Assembly: GCA_017522105.1 (NCBI GenBank)
Contig: JAFXAA010000019.1
Coordinates: forward strand, 1 to 50,483
Length of the DNA stretch: 50,483 nt
Direction of reading: 5' to 3'
DNA from: Bacteroidales bacterium
GTDB lineage: Bacteria; Bacteroidota; Bacteroidia; Bacteroidales; P3
This document shows positions 6,808-16,400 of the stretch, in pieces (within the stretch, counting starts at the first letter, position 1; every line of letters starts with the position of its first letter). The notes below the pieces were generated by a model. The model did not search any database. It saw only the letters and a program-made list of their open reading frames with translations, and was not told the DNA's origin. A program made the position numbers and the translations under genes.

Positions 6808-7491
6808 ATGAAAAAAATATCTTTTCTCGTATTTTTTTTGGCGACAGTGATTCTTGTGTCAGCGCAAAGTGTTGCTAATCATAAGACAAAAGCTGCTCAG
6901 GGTACCATGGTGGAGATGGTCACCTCGCAGGGCAAAATCACCTTCCTCCTGTATGACGAGACCCCGCTTCACCGCGACAATTTTCTGAAATTGGTCAAAA
7001 ACCACACCTACGACGGTCTCCTTTTCCACCGTGTCATCAAGGATTTCATGGTGCAGGCCGGCGACCCCAAGTCGCGTGATGCCAAGCCCGGACAGCCCCT
7101 TGGCGACGGGACGCTCGGCTACACCGTCCCCGCCGAGTTTCGTGCCGACCTGATACACAAGCGCGGTGCGCTCTGCGCCGCCCGCCAGGGCGACCAGGTA
7201 AACCCGAAGAAAGCCTCCTCGGCTTCGCAGTTCTACATCGTCCAGGGGCAGGTGTGGGACGACAAGACCCTCGACATGATGGAGCAGCGTTTCGGCAAGA
7301 AGTTCACCGCCGAACAGCGCAAGGTGTACACCACCGTGGGCGGTACTCCGCACCTCGACGGCGACTACACCGTCTTTGGCGAAGTCGTTGATGGCATGGA
7401 GGTTGTCAACAAGATAGCCGCCGTGCAGTGTGACCGCATGGACCGCCCTCTGCAGGACGTGAAAATCATCAGTGTCAAAGTACTAAAGTAA
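6808..7491 (+). CDS. Secreted cyclophilin-type peptidyl-prolyl isomerase
   Basis: The 227-residue protein has a signal peptide (1-19, cut near VSAQS) and a cyclophilin domain (about 33-227). Recognisable segments are TYDGLLFHRVIKDFMVQAGDP, with the catalytic-site Arg and the FMVQAGDP motif, ASQFYIVQG, and HLDGDYTVFGEVVDGMEVV. Cyclophilins catalyse cis-trans isomerisation of peptidyl-proline bonds and help proteins fold; the signal peptide places this one in the periplasm. The insert around residues 145-175 (WDDKTLDMMEQRFGKKFTAE) is typical of Bacteroidota versions. It lies 10 bases upstream of pheS. Confidence 0.92.
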   Translation: MKKISFLVFFLATVILVSAQSVANHKTKAAQGTMVEMVTSQGKITFLLYDETPLHRDNFLKLVKNHTYDGLLFHRVIKDFMVQAGDPKSRDAKPGQPLGDGTLGYTVPAEFRADLIHKRGALCAARQGDQVNPKKASSASQFYIVQGQVWDDKTLDMMEQRFGKKFTAEQRKVYTTVGGTPHLDGDYTVFGEVVDGMEVVNKIAAVQCDRMDRPLQDVKIISVKVLK

Positions 7492-7501
7492 TCCCACAGA
7501 T

Positions 7502-8548
7502 ATGTCAATGAACAATATTATAGCCCAGTACATTGAGGAGATACGCAACGCCCGTATCGAGGACTTTAAGGACAAGGCCGCCGAAGTGGAGAAGTTCCGC
7601 GTGCGTTTCCTTGGCCGCAAAGGCGTAATGACCGAACTTTTCGAGCAGTTCAAAACACTGCCCAACGACCAGAAAAAGGAGATGGGCATAGCTCTCAACC
7701 AGTTGAAAACCGCCGCTTTGGCCAAGGTGGAAGAGTTCAAGAGCTTTGTGGATCAGTCGGTGGAACTCAACGACACCCACGACCTCACCATGCCCGCCGA
7801 CTTCAGCCAGCGCGGCAGCCGCCACGTGCTCTCGGTCACCATGAACGAGATAGCCGAGATTTTCGCCCGCATAGGCTTCACCGTAGAGGAGAGTGTGGAG
7901 ATTGAGGACGACTGGCACCTCTTCTCGGCCCTTAATTTCCCGCCCGACCATCCCGCGCGCGACATGCAAGACACCTTCTTCGTGCAGAAAGAGGAAGGCA
8001 AGCAAGACATAGCCCTACGCACACACACCTCTTCAGTGCAGGTTCGCGTCATGGAGACCCATAAGCCCCCGATCCGCATCATCGCCCCCGGCCGTGTGTT
8101 CCGCAACGAGGCTATCAGCGCCCGTGCCCACTGCATCTTCCACCAGGTTGAGGCTCTGTATGTTGACAAACACGTCACCTTTGCCGACCTCAAGCAGACG
8201 CTCCTCTACTTCGCGAAGGAGATGTTCGGCCCCGACACTCAGATACGTCTGCGCCCCAGCTACTTCCCCTTCACCGAACCCAGTGCCGAGATGGACATCT
8301 CGTGCAACATCTGCGGCGGCAAGGGCTGCAACATCTGCAAAGGCACCGGCTGGCTGGAAATCCTCGGATGCGGCATGGTTGACCCCAACGTCTTGGAAGC
8401 ATGTGGAATAGACAGCCATGAGTACTCTGGATTCGCCCTCGGCATGGGCGTGGAGCGCATGGCCATGCTCAAGTACCAGATACGCGATCTGCGACTCTAC
8501 TTTGAGAACGATCTGCGCTTCCTGCACCAGTTCGACAACATCATCTGA
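7502..8548 (+). CDS. pheS: Phenylalanine--tRNA ligase alpha subunit
   Basis: The 348-residue protein charges tRNA-Phe together with the beta subunit (PheT, not in this window). The helical N-terminus (1-85) is the tRNA-binding coiled coil; the class II catalytic core follows, with RTHTSSVQVRVM, PGRVFRNEAISARAHCIFHQVE (motif 2) and GFALGMGVERMAMLKY (motif 3). A CNICGGKGCNICKGTGW stretch adds four cysteines. The length is normal for bacterial PheS. The start could be Met1 or Met3 (7502 or 7508). It lies in one unit with the cyclophilin before it and folB 10 bases after. Confidence 0.97.
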   Translation: MSMNNIIAQYIEEIRNARIEDFKDKAAEVEKFRVRFLGRKGVMTELFEQFKTLPNDQKKEMGIALNQLKTAALAKVEEFKSFVDQSVELNDTHDLTMPADFSQRGSRHVLSVTMNEIAEIFARIGFTVEESVEIEDDWHLFSALNFPPDHPARDMQDTFFVQKEEGKQDIALRTHTSSVQVRVMETHKPPIRIIAPGRVFRNEAISARAHCIFHQVEALYVDKHVTFADLKQTLLYFAKEMFGPDTQIRLRPSYFPFTEPSAEMDISCNICGGKGCNICKGTGWLEILGCGMVDPNVLEACGIDSHEYSGFALGMGVERMAMLKYQIRDLRLYFENDLRFLHQFDNII

Positions 8549-8558
8549 CCCTGACACC

Positions 8559-8915
8559 GTGGCTACCATTGCTATCAACGGGATGCGCTTCTATGCGCAT
8601 CATGGCTGCTTTCGGCAGGAACGAGCCATTGGCACGCACTTCACCGTGGACCTCGTCTTCAGCACCGACACCTCGCGTGCCGAGCGGAGCGACGACATCG
8701 CCGACACGGTGAGCTATCTCGATGTCTATCAGGTCGTGAAACGCGAGATGCAACAGCCCTCCAACTTGCTGGAGCATGTGGCCCGCAGGGTAGGGGAGGC
8801 GGTGCTGCATGAGTTCCCCGCAGTGACCAGTGTCAAGGTGAAAGTCAGCAAGTTAAACCCTCCGCTGGGGGGGCAGATGCATTCCGTGAGCGTCGAGCTT
8901 GAGCTTGACGCATAG
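8559..8915 (+). CDS. folB: Dihydroneopterin aldolase
   Basis: The 118-residue protein starts at GTG (8559), which gives the expected N-terminus MATIAINGMRFYAHHGCFRQER; the frame is open further upstream but that part overlaps pheS and has no FolB similarity. The FYAHHGCF and ERAIGTHFTVDL segments, DTVSYLDVY and the C-terminal KVKVSKLNPPLGG are family hallmarks, and the length matches. FolB splits 7,8-dihydroneopterin to 6-hydroxymethyl-dihydropterin and glycolaldehyde in folate synthesis. No other folate gene is adjacent; it rides behind pheS. It is followed by an intergenic repeat and the convergent radC. Confidence 0.92.
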   Translation: MATIAINGMRFYAHHGCFRQERAIGTHFTVDLVFSTDTSRAERSDDIADTVSYLDVYQVVKREMQQPSNLLEHVARRVGEAVLHEFPAVTSVKVKVSKLNPPLGGQMHSVSVELELDA

Positions 8916-8985
8916 CACCACGGAGTCTCTCCGGATTCTGTCCGATTTTGCAATGGCCATAATTCGCTGTTTTTCAGTATGACGG

Positions 8986-9029
8986 CCGTAGAGGGGCCGT
9001 AGGGGCTCCGTAGGGGGTCCGTAGGGGCT
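8986..9029. repeat. 11-bp modular intergenic repeat, copy A
   Basis: Four tandem 11-mers: CCGTAGAGGGG (8986-8996), CCGTAGGGGCT (8997-9007), CCGTAGGGGGT (9008-9018) and CCGTAGGGGCT (9019-9029). It lies between the convergent folB and radC genes. It has only the G-rich half of the longer palindromes, preceded by TTCAGTATGACGG, a possible remnant of the ACTGAA module. Confidence 0.9.
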
Positions 9030-9102
9030 CTGTTTCGGGTGCTGACATTCAGTGTTTTGCAATAGTTGATTTTCTGCAGCGGTGACGATCTGCTCTGTGC
9101 TG

Positions 9103-9816
9103 TCAGATTTCGCCGTTGTCGTGGAAGCTGTAGTAGTCAGGGCGACCGTCGGGGTTGATGGCTATGATGATGTGTTCGGAGAGCTTGATGTCCAGCAGGT
9201 TGCCTGCTTCTGCCAGCCGCCGTGTGAGGGCGCGGTCCTGCTTGCTCGGTGTCAGGGTGCCCGACGGGTGGTTGTGGGCTACGGCTACACGTGTGGCCTT
9301 GGCTTCAAGAGCGCCGCGGAAGATGATGCGCTGATCGACATCGGTGGCGGTCTGGCCACCCATTGATATGCGCTGGCGGCCAAGCACTTTGTTGCGATTG
9401 TTGAGATAGACAGCCCAGAACTCCTCGTGGTCGAGGTCGACGAGTTGCGGCAGCAGGAGGGTGAAGAGCGATTTGCTGTCGGTCACGACGCTCTCCTGCC
9501 GGTCTTTGGCCTCGCTGTGCATGCGCCACCCGAGTTCGAGCGCGGCCATGAGTGTGGCGGCTTTGGCGGCGGCCATGCCCTTGAAAGTGCGCAACTGGCT
9601 GTAGTCGAAGCGCGAAAGGGTGACGAGGCTGTTGCCTGCGGCGGCGAGGATTTCTTTGGCCAGTTCCACAACGCTTTTGCCCGGCACGCCGGTGCGCATG
9701 AGGATGGCAAGGAGTTCGGCGTCTGTGAGTTGCTTTTTGCCTTGTGAAAGCAGGCGCTCGCGGGGTTTGTCTTCGTCGGCCCAGTCCTTGACGGTCAGAT
9801 AATTTTTTTCGTTCAT
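9103..9816 (-). CDS. radC: RadC family JAMM-domain protein
   Basis: The 237-residue protein has the N-terminal helix-hairpin-helix-like region (1-105, DKPRERLLSQGKKQLTDAELL) and a C-terminal JAB/MPN domain with the metal motif: Glu131 and H181-N-H183-PSG...SKQD194. JAMM proteins are Zn hydrolases, but RadC has no proven activity; its old name as a DNA-repair protein is doubtful, and it is often tied to genome plasticity. The length is typical. A minus-strand -7-like box TAACTTTG (9852-9845) lies 29 bases upstream of the start. It is divergent from secDF and convergent with folB across a repeat element. Confidence 0.95.
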   Translation of the reverse strand: MNEKNYLTVKDWADEDKPRERLLSQGKKQLTDAELLAILMRTGVPGKSVVELAKEILAAAGNSLVTLSRFDYSQLRTFKGMAAAKAATLMAALELGWRMHSEAKDRQESVVTDSKSLFTLLLPQLVDLDHEEFWAVYLNNRNKVLGRQRISMGGQTATDVDQRIIFRGALEAKATRVAVAHNHPSGTLTPSKQDRALTRRLAEAGNLLDIKLSEHIIIAINPDGRPDYYSFHDNGEI

Positions 9817-9872
9817 ATCTCGCTGTTATTCTATAATTTTTGTGCAAAGTTACACCTTTTTTTTCAAATTTC

Positions 9873-9903
9873 GTTGCCATGTCAATAAAATTTGCTATTT
9901 TTG
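9873..9903 (+). promoter_or_regulatory. Candidate promoter for secDF
   Basis: TATTTTTG (9896-9903) is a -7 box, with GTTG (9873-9876) 19 bases before it as an imperfect -33 box. It lies 47 bases upstream of the secDF start. TATTTTTGCA matches the usual sequence around the Bacteroidota -7 element. Confidence 0.55.
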
Positions 9904-9950
9904 CACATTCAAAGTAGAGTAAACAAAAAACAATAATATATACATAAACT

Positions 9951-12900
9951 ATGCAGAATAAAGGACTTATCAGATTTTTGGCATGGGCATTCGCATTGGT
10001 ATGTTTGTTCCAATTGTCGTTTACCGTTGTGACGAGCAGTGTCCAGAGCAAAGCCAGAAAGACAGCTGAAAACTACATCAAGAGCGAGCAGGTGCAGAGT
10101 TTTGTGGCCAACCGCACCGAGAACAGCGGCGACGCCCAGGTGCTTTTGGATTCGCTGCGCAACGCCAGCGAGGCACACTACCTTGACTCCATGGCCACCG
10201 AGAAAGTCTACCTCGGCTACACCTATCGTCAGTGCCAGAGTCGCGAAATCAGCCTCGGCCTCGACCTTAAGGGCGGTATGAACGTGATGCTTGAGGTTTC
10301 GACAGTGGATGTGGTGCGCGCTTTGGCCGACCACACCGAAGACACCCTCTTCAACCACGCCATCGACATCGCCTTGGCTAACCAGAAACGCACCACCAAC
10401 CGCGACTTCGTGTCGCTGTTCTACGATGCCATCCGCAGCCTCGACCCCAATGTGCAGCTCGCGTCCTATTTCAGCGGCCAGCTGCGCGACCAGATTAAAC
10501 TCGGCGACGACAACGACGCCGTCATCAAGGTGGTCCGCGAGGAAGCCGCCTCGGCTTATGACCGCACCTATCAAGTGCTGAGCCAGCGTATCGACAAGTT
10601 CGGCGTGGCGCAGCCCACCATACAGAAACTCAGCGCCTCGGAGCGTATCCTCGTGGAACTCCCCGGTGTCAAGGAGCCCGAGCGCGTGCGCAAACTCCTG
10701 CAGGGTACTGCCCAGTTGGAGTTCTGGCTGACCTACGACAACACTGAGGCCGCCCGCTACCTGATAGCCGCCGACGAGTATCTCGGCTCCATCAACAAGG
10801 GTGAGACCGTCGACACCGCCGCCGCTGCCGCCGAGGCCGAGGCTTTGGCCGAAGCCAAAGACAGCACCGAGGCTCTGCTCGACCAGCTGACCGCCGACAA
10901 CACCACCTCCGCCAGCGCCAGCAGCGTCGACCGCGAGGCTTTCGCCAAGGAGCACCCGCTGGTGGCTAAGCTGCAGCTCTATGTCGACAACAACGGCCTC
11001 CCCCTGCAGGGTCCCATCGTGGGACTGGCAGCAGGCAAAGACCGCGAGGCCATCAACGAGATGCTGGCCACGGCTGCCGCCAAGAAGGTGTTTGACACCC
11101 GCACCGTCAAGTTCCTTTGGTCGGCCAAGCCCGACGAGAACTTCGGTGGCGACGTCTATACGCTCTATGCTATCAAGATCACCACACGCGACGGTTCGGC
11201 CCTGCTCGACGGCGGCTGCATCAGCGACGCCCGTCAGGACTTCTCCAACGTGGGTGGCAATGAGATATCGATGACCATGAACAACGAGGGCGCCCGCGAG
11301 TGGAAACGCATCACTGGCGAGAACGTGGGCAACTGCATTGCCATCGTCCTCGACGATCAGGTCTATTCGGCACCGCGTGTCAACGGCGAGATTGCCGGCG
11401 GCCGCTCGTCCATCACCGGCGACTTCACCCTTGAGGAGGCCAAGGACTTGGCCAACATTCTGAAGAGCGGTAAGCTCCCCGCCCCTGCCGTCATCGTGCA
11501 GGAGGCTGTCGTTGGACCGTCGCTCGGTCAGGAATCCATCCGCAACGGTTTGCTGTCGTTCATCCTCGCCTTCGTCATTGTGATGGCTTACATGGTGTTC
11601 TTCTATAACCGTGCAGGCTGGGTGTCGGTGGCGGCCCTTATTACTAATGTATTCCTTCTTATTGGTGTGCTGGCATCCATCGGCACGGTGCTCACGCTGC
11701 CCGGCATCGCCGGTATAGTGCTGACCATGGCAATGGCTGTGGACGGCAACGTCATCATCTACGAGCGTATTAAGGAAGAGCTGCGTAGCGGCTCGAGTAT
11801 AGCCAATGCTGTGGAGGCCGGTTTCAAGAATGCCTATTCGGCCATCATCGACGGCCAGGTGACGACCTTCCTGCTGGGTTTGGTGCTCATCATGTTCGGC
11901 AGCGGTGCCGTGCAGGGCTTCGCAGTGACCCTCTGCATCGGTATTGTCACTTCGCTCTTCACATCCATCTTCATCACCCGTCTGATTATCGACAGCCGCG
12001 TGGACAAGAAGCGTACGATGACCTTCTCGTTCCCCTTCTCGGAGAACTTCCTGCGCAACGCCCACATTGATTTCCTCGGCAAACGCAAGACCTTCTATAT
12101 CATTGCCTGTGTTGCCATCCTGATTTGTGTCGGCAGCTTCGTTGCCCGCGGCCTGAGTTTCGGCATTGATTTCACTGGTGGCCGCACCTATGTGGTGCGC
12201 TTCGACCAGCCTGTCAACGCCGTCGATGTGCGTTCCGACCTGGCCAAGGAGTTTGAAGAGGCCCCCGAGGTGAAGACCTATGGCCCCAGCAACCAGCTGA
12301 AGATCACCACTAAGTATAAGATTGCCGAAGATGGTGACAATGTGAAGAACGAGATTGTGCAGAAGTTGTATAACGGCACGAGCAAATACTACAAAAACCC
12401 CATCAACATCGATGGCTTCAAGAGCACGGAAACAAACCCGCTGGGTATCATCCAGGCCGACCAGGTCGGCGGCACCATCGCTCACGACAACCTGATGCAC
12501 TCCATCTGGGCTGTCATCGGCGGTTTGCTCGTGATGTTTGTCTACATTGGCCTCCGCTTCCGCAGCTGGCGCTTCGGCGTGGGCTCCGTGACGGCTTTGG
12601 CTCACGATACTATTCTGGTTATCGGTATCTTCTCGCTGCTCTATGGTCTGCTGCCCTTCAACCTTGAGGTGGACCAGTACTTCATCTCGGCTGTGCTGAC
12701 GGTCATCGGCTACTCAATCAACGCCACGGTGGTTATCTTCGACCGCGTGCGTGAGTACCGCAAGCTTTACCCGAAGCGTGACCTCCGCACCCATATGAAC
12801 GATGCAATCAACTCCACGTTGGCGCGTACGGTGAACACATCCGGCACCACCTTCGTCACCCTGCTGATGATGTTCATCTTCGGCGGCGAGGTTATCCGTG

Positions 12901-13025
12901 GCTTCATCTTTGCCCTGCTGGTTGGTGTGCTCGTCGGCGTCTTCTCGTCGCTGTGCATCGCCTGCGCCGTGGTGTATGAGATTTCCGGCAAGCAGAAAAC
13001 CGCTGAAACCAAGGAGTTGGCATAA
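9951..13025 (+). CDS. secDF: Protein translocase subunit SecDF (fused)
   Basis: The 1,024-residue protein combines SecD (about 1-670) and SecF (about 690-1010) in one chain. SecD has the conserved LGLDLKGGMNVMLEV motif (residues 102-116), the large periplasmic region with P1 domains and the AGIVLTMAMAVDGNVIIYERIKEE membrane segment; SecF has LSFGIDFTGGRTYVVRF and a second NATVVIFDRVREY. SecDF uses the proton gradient to pull proteins out of SecYEG on the periplasmic side. Fused SecDF is usual in Bacteroidota. An Ala/Glu/Asp-rich stretch near residues 288-310 is low-complexity. It heads a run of five same-strand genes reaching the PorV-like gene, all of which depend on export. Confidence 0.97.
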   Translation: MQNKGLIRFLAWAFALVCLFQLSFTVVTSSVQSKARKTAENYIKSEQVQSFVANRTENSGDAQVLLDSLRNASEAHYLDSMATEKVYLGYTYRQCQSREISLGLDLKGGMNVMLEVSTVDVVRALADHTEDTLFNHAIDIALANQKRTTNRDFVSLFYDAIRSLDPNVQLASYFSGQLRDQIKLGDDNDAVIKVVREEAASAYDRTYQVLSQRIDKFGVAQPTIQKLSASERILVELPGVKEPERVRKLLQGTAQLEFWLTYDNTEAARYLIAADEYLGSINKGETVDTAAAAAEAEALAEAKDSTEALLDQLTADNTTSASASSVDREAFAKEHPLVAKLQLYVDNNGLPLQGPIVGLAAGKDREAINEMLATAAAKKVFDTRTVKFLWSAKPDENFGGDVYTLYAIKITTRDGSALLDGGCISDARQDFSNVGGNEISMTMNNEGAREWKRITGENVGNCIAIVLDDQVYSAPRVNGEIAGGRSSITGDFTLEEAKDLANILKSGKLPAPAVIVQEAVVGPSLGQESIRNGLLSFILAFVIVMAYMVFFYNRAGWVSVAALITNVFLLIGVLASIGTVLTLPGIAGIVLTMAMAVDGNVIIYERIKEELRSGSSIANAVEAGFKNAYSAIIDGQVTTFLLGLVLIMFGSGAVQGFAVTLCIGIVTSLFTSIFITRLIIDSRVDKKRTMTFSFPFSENFLRNAHIDFLGKRKTFYIIACVAILICVGSFVARGLSFGIDFTGGRTYVVRFDQPVNAVDVRSDLAKEFEEAPEVKTYGPSNQLKITTKYKIAEDGDNVKNEIVQKLYNGTSKYYKNPINIDGFKSTETNPLGIIQADQVGGTIAHDNLMHSIWAVIGGLLVMFVYIGLRFRSWRFGVGSVTALAHDTILVIGIFSLLYGLLPFNLEVDQYFISAVLTVIGYSINATVVIFDRVREYRKLYPKRDLRTHMNDAINSTLARTVNTSGTTFVTLLMMFIFGGEVIRGFIFALLVGVLVGVFSSLCIACAVVYEISGKQKTAETKELA

Positions 13026-13069
13026 AGAAATGACAAGCCTGTTGTAAGATACAGTAAAGGAAAAGATTA

Positions 13070-13429
13070 ATGAAGGCGATTTGGTTTATACTCATCGTGG
13101 TGCTTAGCTTCCTGCCGTCGCTTCTGGCCACTGCCAAGAAGTCGCGGATGGCTTCGGCTCCCGTGCTGGATGACGAAGAGGAAAGCAGCGATGAGCGCGA
13201 GGACGACGGCTTCTTTAGTTTTGACGATGAAGAGCCGGAGGTCGTGGCGCAACCGTCGTATGTCGCCTATGAGGCTCCCCAGCCCGAGGTGCAACGCACC
13301 CCGAAACCTGCTCCTGCATCGGTACAGGTTGAGCCGGAGGAGCTCCAGACAAGACCGGCTTTTGATCTTCGTCAGGCTGTCATCTATCAGACACTGTTGA
13401 ACAACAGGTATATAAATGCGGAAAATTAA
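13070..13429 (+). CDS. Small acidic single-pass membrane protein, unknown
   Basis: The 119-residue protein has one N-terminal membrane helix (about 3-21), a very acidic segment (32-58, DDEEESSDEREDD), a Pro/Val-rich linker (60-95) and a short C-terminal FDLRQAVIYQTLLNNRYI helix that looks like the conserved part. It sits 44 bases after secDF and 32 bases before the receptor gene on the same strand. I do not recognise the family. An acidic linker with a conserved tail suggests a tethered interaction peptide; any link with SecDF is inferred from position only. Confidence 0.75.
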   Translation: MKAIWFILIVVLSFLPSLLATAKKSRMASAPVLDDEEESSDEREDDGFFSFDDEEPEVVAQPSYVAYEAPQPEVQRTPKPAPASVQVEPEELQTRPAFDLRQAVIYQTLLNNRYINAEN

Positions 13430-13461
13430 CAGAATCAATAATATCTATACATGTAAACGCA

Positions 13462-16400
13462 ATGAGAATGTTTAGAAAAGTACTATTGACACTCGGACTC
13501 TTGCTGCTGGCGGAAGTGACCGCTTTGGCACAGGGCACGATGAAGGGTACGGTTGTAGACGCCAAGTCGAAGGAGCCGATGCCTTTCGTCAATGTTATTG
13601 CCAAGCAAGACGGCAAACAGGTGCTTGTCGGTGTGACCGACTTTGATGGTATCTATACCATTAAGCCGTTACCCGTCGGCAAGTATGACCTTGAAGTCAA
13701 GTTCGTCGGCTATGCTACCTACGTGCGTACCGGCATCAACGTGACGGCATCGGGCTTCACGATTGTCGACGTTGAACTCAACCCTTCGGCCACCGTGCTT
13801 GACGCTGTGGAGATTGTTGAGGAAAAGGTGCCTGTCATCGAGATTGGTACCGCAGAAAGCGGCCAGCGCCTTTCGAGCGACGATATCGCCCGCATGCCGG
13901 GTAACTCTGTCGAGAGCATCGTCGCTGCTGTGGGTGGCGTGGGCTACTCTGACGGCGGTACAGGCTCGGCCCGCGGTGAGGGCGGCATGGTGACCATGCA
14001 GGGCAATGTGCGTAAACGTACCAGCGTGAACGTGCCGAAGGACGCTATCGCCGAAATTCAGGTTATCCTCGGCGGTACGCCTGCCAGCATTGGTGAGGCT
14101 ATCGGCGGCACGCAGATTATCACCCTCAAGCCGCCAACGAGCCAGTTCAAAGGCATGGTGCGTTGGGAGGGCTATCTGGACTATCGCCTGCTCAACACAT
14201 TCATGGTTTACCTGACCGGTCCGGTGATCAAGAAGAACATAAAAAACAGCGACGGCTCTTCGCTGGAGCGCACGCTGGTGGGCTTCCGCTTCACTGGCCA
14301 GGCTCAGTATGAGAACTCGCCCTTCTACCGTGTCAAAGGGTACCGTTACCAGATTGTCAACGACGAGAAGGTGCGCATGATTGAGCAGTCGCCGCTGTCG
14401 TATGATCCCGTGTCGGGTGCTGTACGCTATACTGGTGAGACCTCATTGCGTGGTTCCGACTTCCATGAGATTACCCGTCTCACGAAGAAGGACTTTGACG
14501 GCGATGCCAGCCGTGTGCCGAACCTTCAGTATTACGGTGTGGCCATGGAGGGTGCCTTGGATTTCCGTTTCTCGGATTACGCCACTCTGACACTCACTGG
14601 AGAGTTCAGCGCCAGTCATTCGCCCAGCGCCTCCATCTCGCCTCTCACCATGCCTCTCACTGGCTCCACGGTCAGCGAGGGCATGAGCATGGGTCTGACT
14701 GTGGACTTCACGCAGCGCTTCCGCGACCCGGAGGTCTCCAATGAGGATGAGGCCAAGGCTTCGTCGCCCATCAAGAATGTGATGTACAACATCACTGGTA
14801 TGGTGCAGCGCAGCACAGCCAAGTCGTACAACGAGAACTACGGCAAGTCTATCAACGACATTTTCAAATACGGTTACATTGGCAAGTTTATTACGGAGAA
14901 ACAGCGTACATACGAGGAAAGGACTATAGATTATAATGGTGTGACGCGTACGGCAATGGTGCAGAACAACTGGAACGACAATGTCACTTATGTGAGTGGG
15001 TCTGAGTACAACCCCCTCCTTTCCAACTACAATGAGCAGCTGTTCCACAGCGATGAGTTCCGGGACATCCGCCCCTATCTCACGATGAAAGAATATATAC
15101 AGCAGTTCTACGGCTTGTATAATGGTGATTCCCCGGGAAGCATTTACGGCATGCTCTCCAATGTCGGCGTGCAGGGCGGCAGCTACGCCCTGTCCCAGAG
15201 CGACGCTCTGTATCTGCAGGCCAAAGCATCCGCCGATGTCCTCGGCCATGAAATAGAAATTGGCTTCCAGTATGACCAGCTTTGGGAGTCTTCCTACAGC
15301 TTGAGCGCCTACGGCCTGTGGGGCTTGATGCGCCAGAACGCCAACCGTCATATCCTGCAGTTGGATCTCAACAACCCCATCTACAGAACTCAGGGTTCGC
15401 AGCTTTATGTGGATTATAACCGCCTGCTGGATGCTTCGCAGCAGACTCCCTTTGATGCGGCCTTCCGTCAGTATCTGGCAAGCAACGGTCTCCTTGGCAG
15501 CGACCCCTCGCGCGAATGGATAGACATTGACCGTTTCATGCCCGAAGACTTCGTCAATGCCGGCGGTATAAACATGTTCTCGGCCAATGAGCTTATCAAT
15601 AGCGGCAACCCCTATGTCTCCTATGTCGGTTATGACCACACCGGCAAGAAGTACAATGGTGCCAACTGGTCGCTTGAGGAATACTTTAACCCTGGCGACA
15701 GCAAGTATATGAACCTCCCCTCGTTCTCTCCCATCTATATGGCTGGTTATATCCAGGATAAGTTCTACTTCCAGGATCTTATCTTCAATGTCGGTGTCCG
15801 TGTTGACTATTTCGACGGTAACCAGTACGTGATGAAAGACCCGTATCTGCTCTATGAGTCATACACTGTCGGCCAGTTGCGCGAACGTATCGCCAGCGGC
15901 ACGGCAATGTCGACAAATGCCATCTATGCGGGTGCTGGCGACAACTGGGTGCCTTATGTGGACTTTGTGCAGGATGAGACTACCACGTCGCTGCCCACCA
16001 TCAAGGGTTATCGTGATCCCGAAGGTAACTGGTATGACGCCACTGGTACGCAGGTCGCTTCTCCCAACAGCGTGAGCGGTAATTCGGGTAAACCCACTCC
16101 TTATCGTACTGCCGCTGGCCAGAAGTCTGTGACCGACGGTAAGGTGCATGTCGATGGCGTCTTTGAGCGCTATAAGCCGCAGATTGTGGCCATGCCACGT
16201 ATCGCCTTCTCTTTCCCCATTGGTGACAAGTCTCAGTTCAAGGCCAGCTACGATATTATTGCGCGCCGTCCTTCTTCCGGTTGGTCGGCAAGCTATTTGA
16301 GCTACCTCTATATGAGCCAGATTTCTTCAATCTCTAACCCCAACCTGAAGCCCGAACGCATCACCAACTATGAGTTGGGCTTCCAGCAGGCTCTAAACCA

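Noticed and set aside
9909-12605. A nearly 900-codon open frame on the minus strand across secDF
   Set aside because: It mirrors the secDF frame in GC-rich codons, is rich in His, Val and Gly without domains, and secDF itself is certain from its motifs. Similar antisense frames over recQ (28741-31677) and rpsA (24795-26621) were rejected for the same reason.
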